Assembly (NCBI GenBank): GCA_016840945.1 | Contig: JAEORJ010000217.1 | Location: 1 to 19,364, forward strand | Direction: 5' to 3' | DNA from: Candidatus Gerdarchaeota archaeon | Lineage (GTDB): Archaea > Asgardarchaeota > Heimdallarchaeia > JABLTI01 | Length of the DNA stretch: 19,364 bases | In this document: piece by piece, positions 15,600 through 19,364 of the stretch | How the letters are laid out: each line of letters opens with the position of its first letter | Numbering within the stretch: the first letter of the stretch is position 1 | Translations under genes and position numbers: made by a program | The notes under the pieces: generated by a model | What the model saw: the letters and a program-made list of their open reading frames with translations, nothing else | The model's database searches: none | Told to the model about the DNA's origin: nothing

Positions 15600-16058
15600 T
15601 TAATAATTCTCATCATATAATTCTAAATCAAGTTTGTAAACTGGACTATCACCATGAGATTCACCTGTGGTTATAAAGCCAGCTTTTTTATACAAGTTAG
15701 TAGCTATAATATTGTTCTGTTCTACATCAAGGAAAATTTCATTACAATTGAATTTCTCTTGAAGGTGTTTAATAACAACTTTTAATCCTGCTTTACCTAA
15801 TCCTTTACCTTGGTAATCTGCACCTATCATATGTCGTACAATCCAAATTGTTCCATCTTCAGGATTTTTTCCTATTGCTGAAAAACCAACCATTTCATCA
15901 TCAGAAAAAATTCCATAACATTCGAGAAAAGTATGGAATTTCGATTGTGCAATACTAATAGCATTTGAGGCTACAAAATTCTTTTGATCCTCTTTAACTG
16001 TTAATTTAATTGCTTGGATAAAGTTGTCTTTATCAATTTCTTTTAAATATACATTCAT
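15600..16058 (-). CDS. GNAT-family N-acetyltransferase
   Basis: The 152-residue protein has the GNAT fold. The acetyl-CoA pyrophosphate-binding motif A is seen as RHMIGADYQGKGLGKAGLKV (about 90-109). It is followed by a helix, NEIFLDVEQNN, and the closing LYKKAGFITTGE typical of motif B. The N-terminal part contains a DEMVGFSAIG strand pair. The substrate cannot be told; spermidine/spermine-like, antibiotic-like and N-terminal peptide acetyltransferases all share these features. The ATG at 16058 has GTGAT eight bases upstream. Its stop codon lies four bases beyond the 3' end of the convergent RNase P RNA, leaving almost no spacer. Confidence 0.88.
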   Translation of the reverse strand: MNVYLKEIDKDNFIQAIKLTVKEDQKNFVASNAISIAQSKFHTFLECYGIFSDDEMVGFSAIGKNPEDGTIWIVRHMIGADYQGKGLGKAGLKVVIKHLQEKFNCNEIFLDVEQNNIIATNLYKKAGFITTGESHGDSPVYKLDLELYDENY

Positions 16059-16135
16059 TTAAATCACATTATTAGATATGCTGTCCACATAATATCAACT
16101 AAATGGTCATTAGTGAACAGAATTCAGTTATACGT

Positions 16136-16582
16136 TTAACTCTTTACTCGAGATTTTTCTTTAATGAATTTCTGAATAATGCTAACTATAACCGGATGTT
16201 CAGCAAGTTTTAATGCATCTAGCGGTTTTAACCACTTATAGTCTAAATGTTCATTTGAAAGCTTTACTTCTCTTGTAGTTGTTTTTACCCAAAAGGTCAC
16301 TCCAATCATTTCATGTTCACCATACTTTGGAGGAATGTTACTAAATACATTGAGTGCTTTTATGATAGAAATATCGGTTATTCCTGTTTCTTCTTCTATT
16401 TCACGAAAAAGTGCTTGATAAGGATCTTCGAATTGTTCTACTGCCCCACCAACTACGTCCCAGATATCTGGTGGGGGATTATCAGGAGTCCTTTTAATCA
16501 ACAAAATTTTTTCACTGTTAATATTTTCAATTACTGCTGCAACACAGAATCTAAATCTTCCTTCATCTATAGATTCATTCAT
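16136..16582 (-). CDS. Nudix hydrolase (paralogue A)
   Basis: The 148-residue hydrolase cleaves nucleoside diphosphates linked to another moiety. The Nudix box is complete: Gly, five residues, Glu, seven residues, then REIEEETGI (in GAVEQFEDPYQALFREIEEE, about residues 45-68). The upstream IWDVVGG and downstream EHEMIGVTFWVKT match MutT-like proteins. Its ATG overlaps the stop codon of the next Nudix gene as ATGA, with GGAG in that gene's last codons. Translation is therefore probably coupled. The two Nudix proteins are paralogues with the same length and motif layout. The substrate is unknown; housecleaning or ADP-ribose/NDP-sugar hydrolysis is possible. Confidence 0.92.
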   Translation of the reverse strand: MNESIDEGRFRFCVAAVIENINSEKILLIKRTPDNPPPDIWDVVGGAVEQFEDPYQALFREIEEETGITDISIIKALNVFSNIPPKYGEHEMIGVTFWVKTTTREVKLSNEHLDYKWLKPLDALKLAEHPVIVSIIQKFIKEKSRVKS

Positions 16583-17046
16583 TGTAAAGTCTCCACATAA
16601 ATTGTGCGTTCTAGATTCTGTTTCTCAGCAAGGAAAATATGCAAGTATTCCTTTAACGCTGGATGGTCAGTTATTTCCAAAGCTTCTTCAGGTTTTACCC
16701 ATTGAAAATTGGTGTGTTCTGAGGAAAGTGAAATTTTATGTGATTTTGTTCTACTCCAATAAGCAATCCCGATTAATTCATTATCTGAAGTTTTTACATT
16801 GTTTCTATAAACATGAAATGTGGTTAATGGTTTAATTATTTCAATATCTACCAAACCAGTTTCTTCTTTAATTTCCCGTAGTAATCCTTCTTCAGGTAAT
16901 TCTGATTGTTTCAACCTACCACCAACATCCTCCCAACAATTGGGGTATTCACTTCTTGGATTCCTTTTAATCAATAGTATATTACCATCTAGATTTTCAA
17001 TTATGGCAGTAACAGCGACAATAAAAGTAGCTTTGGTTTTCGACAT
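16579..17046 (-). CDS. Nudix hydrolase (paralogue B)
   Basis: The 155-residue protein has a complete Nudix box (GRLKQSELPEEGLLREIKEE then TGL, about 41-64), preceded by NCWEDVGG. It aligns along its length with paralogue A: a start strand VAVTAIIENLDGNILLIKRN, the same box, a DNELIGIAYWSRT strand and a final KPEEALEITDHPAL helix. It is the first gene of the pair and is joined to paralogue A by the 4-base ATGA overlap. The ATG at 17046 lacks a strong ribosome site, so the transcript may be nearly leaderless. Divergence between the two suggests different substrates or heterodimer formation. Confidence 0.92.
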   Translation of the reverse strand: MSKTKATFIVAVTAIIENLDGNILLIKRNPRSEYPNCWEDVGGRLKQSELPEEGLLREIKEETGLVDIEIIKPLTTFHVYRNNVKTSDNELIGIAYWSRTKSHKISLSSEHTNFQWVKPEEALEITDHPALKEYLHIFLAEKQNLERTIYVETLQ

Positions 17047-17239
17047 TGATAGTCAACACACATAGATAGCTATTTAAAGCGATTATTAATCACTTCGCTT
17101 GAATTACATATTAATTTATCTACCTCTTAGAAAGAAATAAAAAGAGATGTGATTCACAAAACACAGAAGACAATTCAGTCTTAAGACAACCTATACCTGG
17201 ATGTCGCCCAACAGCGGAATTGGTAAGGTGAAAAGTAAA

Positions 17240-17818
17240 ATGTACAAATATGTTAAAGAATTTTGGAAAGACCGAAACGATCCTAGATTTAAGGAATTGC
17301 AAAGAAATCGGTTTATTACTTGGAGAAAAGAGAGTGTTATCGTAAAAATCGATAAACCAACTCGTATTGATCGTGCACGTTCTCTAGGTTATAGAGCAAA
17401 ACTTGGTTATGTTCTTGTCAGAATTAGAATTAGAAGAACTCGTTTACGTAAAAGTAGACCAAGTCAAGGTAGAAAGACAAAGAATCAAGCTGTAAGAAAA
17501 ATTCAACCAGGAAAAAGTTTCAGATGGATCTCTGAAGAACGTGTGGCTCGTAAATATCCAAATATGGTAGTGTTAAATTCATATCCCGTTGGAGAAGATG
17601 GTCGATATAAATGGTTTGAAGTTATTTTAGTTGACCCACACCATCCAGCAATTATTAAGGATAAAAGAATTAATTGGGTTAATAATCCTGCCAATAAAAA
17701 CAGAGTCTTTAGAGGATTAACAAGTGCAGGTAAGAAATCTCGTGGATTAAGTAAGAAAGGTACCGGTTCTGAGAAAATCCGACCTTCTATAAGATCAAAT
17801 AAAGGCGATGGTAAATAA
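17240..17818 (+). CDS. rpl15e: 50S ribosomal protein eL15
   Basis: The 192-residue basic protein of the large ribosomal subunit, shared by archaea and eukaryotes, begins MYKYVKEFWKDRN. Highly conserved blocks follow: TRIDRARSLGYRAKLGYV (about 44-61), VRIRIRRTRLRKSRPSQGR, SFRWISEERVARKYPNM, NSYPVGEDGRYKWFEVILVD and a C-terminal FRGLTSAGKKSRGLS. ATG 17240 is chosen because eL15 usually begins at this MYKY and AAGGTGAAA stands just upstream. An earlier in-frame ATG at 17201 would add 13 unusual residues. In many archaea eL15 is followed by the COG1325 gene and RNase P protein genes, as here. Confidence 0.95.
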   Translation: MYKYVKEFWKDRNDPRFKELQRNRFITWRKESVIVKIDKPTRIDRARSLGYRAKLGYVLVRIRIRRTRLRKSRPSQGRKTKNQAVRKIQPGKSFRWISEERVARKYPNMVVLNSYPVGEDGRYKWFEVILVDPHHPAIIKDKRINWVNNPANKNRVFRGLTSAGKKSRGLSKKGTGSEKIRPSIRSNKGDGK

Positions 17819-17836
17819 TTAGTAAACTAATTTTTT
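17817..17836 (+). terminator. weak terminator after eL15
   Basis: AATTAGT (17817-17823) and ACTAATT (17826-17832) surround the eL15 stop codon. Only two bases separate the arms, so fewer pairs can form. A T6 tract (17831-17836) and further T-rich sequence follow, which alone can terminate archaeal transcription. Confidence 0.4.
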
Positions 17837-17857
17837 ACTTTCTTACTTTTTTTCATT

Positions 17858-17865
17858 TTTAAATA
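17858..17865 (+). promoter_or_regulatory. TATA box of the COG1325 / RNase P protein operon
   Basis: TTTAAATA is a textbook archaeal TATA element. It lies 53 bases before the GTG start at 17911, and a start of transcription some 25 bases downstream would leave room for the GGAG ribosome site. It implies that this two-gene unit can be transcribed separately from eL15. Confidence 0.45.
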
Positions 17866-17910
17866 ATCTTAATAATTATATTTTGATAAATATCATTGGA
17901 GCAATTATAC

Positions 17911-18384
17911 GTGTCAATAGTAGGTAAAAATTATAAAATTAAAGATATTCGATATTCTTGTAGTGCCCATACAACTGAGGATGTAGAGAAAGTAAAATTA
18001 GCCTTATTAAATTTGATACCTGAAGAGATTAGAAATAGTACTGAAATAACTCAAATCCCAATTACAGGTCATGCTGGCAATGAGATGTTCTTATTGGAGT
18101 TTGAGATTTCTCAAAATCGAGCTAAAGAATTAATCTTTAAATATTATGCAGAAAAAATGCAAGATTTTGATAAAGAATATCTCTTTACTGAATTTGAAAA
18201 CCATTATGGTGATGATAATTGTTTTTATTTTAGATTTGATAAACAGGAAGCTTATAATGAGCGATTGGTTTTAGAGGAAAAAGATAATACTATTAATATT
18301 GCTATTAAATTTGTAGTTTATAAACAAGAACCAAACTTGGAGAGAACAGTATTAGCGGAATTTGGACTTTTAAAGAGTGATTAA
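17911..18384 (+). CDS. COG1325 RNA-binding, exosome-associated protein
   Basis: The protein of about 157 residues belongs to the archaeal COG1325 (DUF54) family, annotated as a predicted exosome-associated RNA-binding protein. Recognisable features are the early KIKDIRYSCSAHTTED, PEEIRNSTEI, ITGHAGNEMFLLEFEI and FYFRFDKQEAY, which form an alternating alpha/beta domain. The start GTG at 17911 is preferred because GGAG ends nine bases before it. An in-frame TTG at 17896 would overlap that site and add five residues. The gene ends three bases before the RNase P protein gene, so they are co-transcribed. The position between eL15 and RNase P subunits is a widespread archaeal arrangement and supports the assignment. 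Confidence 0.85.
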   Translation: MSIVGKNYKIKDIRYSCSAHTTEDVEKVKLALLNLIPEEIRNSTEITQIPITGHAGNEMFLLEFEISQNRAKELIFKYYAEKMQDFDKEYLFTEFENHYGDDNCFYFRFDKQEAYNERLVLEEKDNTINIAIKFVVYKQEPNLERTVLAEFGLLKSD

Positions 18385-18387
18385 TTA

Positions 18388-19364
18388 ATGAAATCCTTTT
18401 ATGAATCTCATGTTGAAATTAAAAACAACAAAGATCTAAAGGATTTTGAAGTGATTGCTAGTAGATTACAGATTAATGGGTTAGTTGTATTAGGAATTGA
18501 ACAACAGAATTTACCACAAGATGTTATTTCAATAGATTTAGTATCAAGATTAGAGATTTCTGATGATAACTTAAGTAAAATTAGAAATCTATTAGGTTCA
18601 GAAAGAAGGAAATATGAAATATTAAGTGTAAAGACATTATCAGCGAAAATTGCACAATGGGTTGTTAAGGATAATAGAGTTGATATTTTACATATCCCTT
18701 TTGAAAAAATGAAAGAAATAATTACTCAAGAATTAGCAAATGTTGCATCACAAAATGGTACATTTCTTGAAATTGATTGTAACCCATTATTGAATTCTAA
18801 AAATCGATCATTCTTTCTTAGAACAGTATCTCGAGTTATGAACAATATCTTGAATCGAAAAGCACCCTTTTTACTTACATTTTCTGTTTCAAATCCATTA
18901 ATGCTACGAGATAGACGCGCTATTATAGCATTAGCAAGTTTATTAGGGATATCTGAAAAAGCCATTAAATCATCAATACAAATGTTAAGTGAGAGAATTA
19001 TATTAAATAGATCAAAACTTGAATCTGGTTATGTTTTACCAGGAATAATTGAAGTTTCCGAAAAGAAAGAAAAAATTCCATTAAAATCAAATATAAAAGA
19101 TGATGATGAATTTTACACTGAAATTTCATTCCCATTAGATGAGTTTTCAAATGATACTTTTAAATTTGAAAGACAAAGGTATTTTCTATTTGAAATATTA
19201 ACTAAATCAGATAAAGAGATTCCCAAAAAAATTCTTGAAGATGCTATTTGGAATATATTTGGAGATTTATTTGGTGAAGTTGGAAGCTCTAGAATCGGAT
19301 TTTACATTCAACATTATGATCCCCATAAAAAGATAGGCATTATTCGATGTAGCCACCTAATACA
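18388..19364 (+). CDS. RNase P protein fusion: Rpp30 (Rnp3) domain plus Pop5 (Rnp2) domain, 3' end outside the window
   Basis: At least 325 residues are open to the window edge. Residues about 1-215 resemble the RNase P p30 TIM-barrel-like subunit: NGLVVLGIEQ near 30, VDILHIPFEK near 100, FLEIDCNPLL at 126-135, RVMNNILNRKAPFLLTFSVS and a RDRRAIIALASLLGIS segment. An acidic linker follows (about 220-258, KDDDEFYTEISFPLDEFSND). From Phe260, RQRYFLFEIL, DAIWNIFGDLFGEVGSSRIG and KIGIIRCSHL (Arg320-Leu324) match Pop5. In archaea these two subunits form a heterotetramer activating RNase P RNA and are normally separate genes. No in-frame ATG, GTG or TTG occurs between residue 199 and the window end, so separate translation of Pop5 is unlikely. 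GAGTGAT lies six bases before the ATG. About 50 Pop5 residues are missing beyond the window. Confidence 0.85.
   Translation, partial: MKSFYESHVEIKNNKDLKDFEVIASRLQINGLVVLGIEQQNLPQDVISIDLVSRLEISDDNLSKIRNLLGSERRKYEILSVKTLSAKIAQWVVKDNRVDILHIPFEKMKEIITQELANVASQNGTFLEIDCNPLLNSKNRSFFLRTVSRVMNNILNRKAPFLLTFSVSNPLMLRDRRAIIALASLLGISEKAIKSSIQMLSERIILNRSKLESGYVLPGIIEVSEKKEKIPLKSNIKDDDEFYTEISFPLDEFSNDTFKFERQRYFLFEILTKSDKEIPKKILEDAIWNIFGDLFGEVGSSRIGFYIQHYDPHKKIGIIRCSHLI

Noticed and set aside
16313..17065. Open frames on the plus strand opposite the Nudix genes
   Set aside because: The minus strand carries complete Nudix boxes and coupled starts; the plus-strand frames have no recognisable motifs.
17201..17239. 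N-terminal extension of eL15 from an earlier in-frame ATG
   Set aside because: The 13 extra residues do not resemble eL15, and a good ribosome site (AAGGTGAAA) lies inside this stretch, directly before the ATG at 17240.
18726..18965. Minus-strand open frame inside the RNase P protein gene
   Set aside because: The plus strand encodes conserved Rpp30 features here; the reverse frame is fortuitous.

Overview
The window is AT-rich DNA from an archaeon. The gene content is archaeal and informational: class I lysyl-tRNA synthetase, archaeal tRNA-splicing endonuclease, Taw1 and Trm5 of the wyosine pathway, ribosomal protein eL15, a COG1325 exosome-associated protein, RNase P RNA and RNase P proteins of the Rpp30/Pop5 type. 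Start sites often carry GGAG or GGTGA Shine-Dalgarno elements, and TTG or GTG starts are common. A longin-like/winged-helix protein and the general gene style suggest an Asgard (Promethearchaeota) lineage. That placement is inference and no marker here fixes it. No tRNA, rRNA, insertion sequence, prophage or CRISPR array was seen.

Layout. Positions 1-1070: two tandem paralogous zinc-ribbon/DUF4190-like membrane proteins, each with a copy of the same upstream sequence. 1142-1792 (-): a longin-like plus winged-helix protein, divergent from an oligopeptide-type ABC permease pair (2082-4547). The intervening region holds two tandem operator-like dyads. 4678-6303: LysRS-I with a hairpin/T-tract terminator. 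6346-7949 (-): overlapping endA and taw1. 8062-8715 (-): a PhoU-like DUF47 protein. 8923-10984 (+): an unrecognised 404-residue all-helical protein with repeated units, followed by a soluble TraB-family protein. 11002-14163 (-): GPN-loop GTPase, COG1058 (CinA-like) protein, Trm5 and a small helical protein. 14373-15171: HypC (+) and a CYTH-domain phosphohydrolase (-), convergent. 15266-15596 (+): RNase P RNA. 15600-17046 (-): GNAT acetyltransferase and two translationally coupled Nudix hydrolases. 17240-19364 (+): eL15, the COG1325 protein, and a gene that runs off the window.

How they fit together. RNA biology dominates. EndA removes tRNA introns. Trm5 makes m1G37, which Taw1 converts to the tricyclic wyosine precursor. 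LysRS charges tRNA-Lys. The RNase P RNA lies about 2.8 kb upstream of the eL15 / COG1325 / RNase P protein cluster.

The most notable observation is the last gene. It reads without interruption from an Rpp30 (Rnp3) domain, through an acidic linker, into a Pop5 (Rnp2) domain, with no in-frame start codon in the linker. These two subunits are separate proteins in the archaea I know. The RNase P RNA in the same window shows an A opposite the normally bulged, near-universal uridine of helix P4, so the catalytic-core helix appears uninterrupted. Both points need comparison with relatives and read support.
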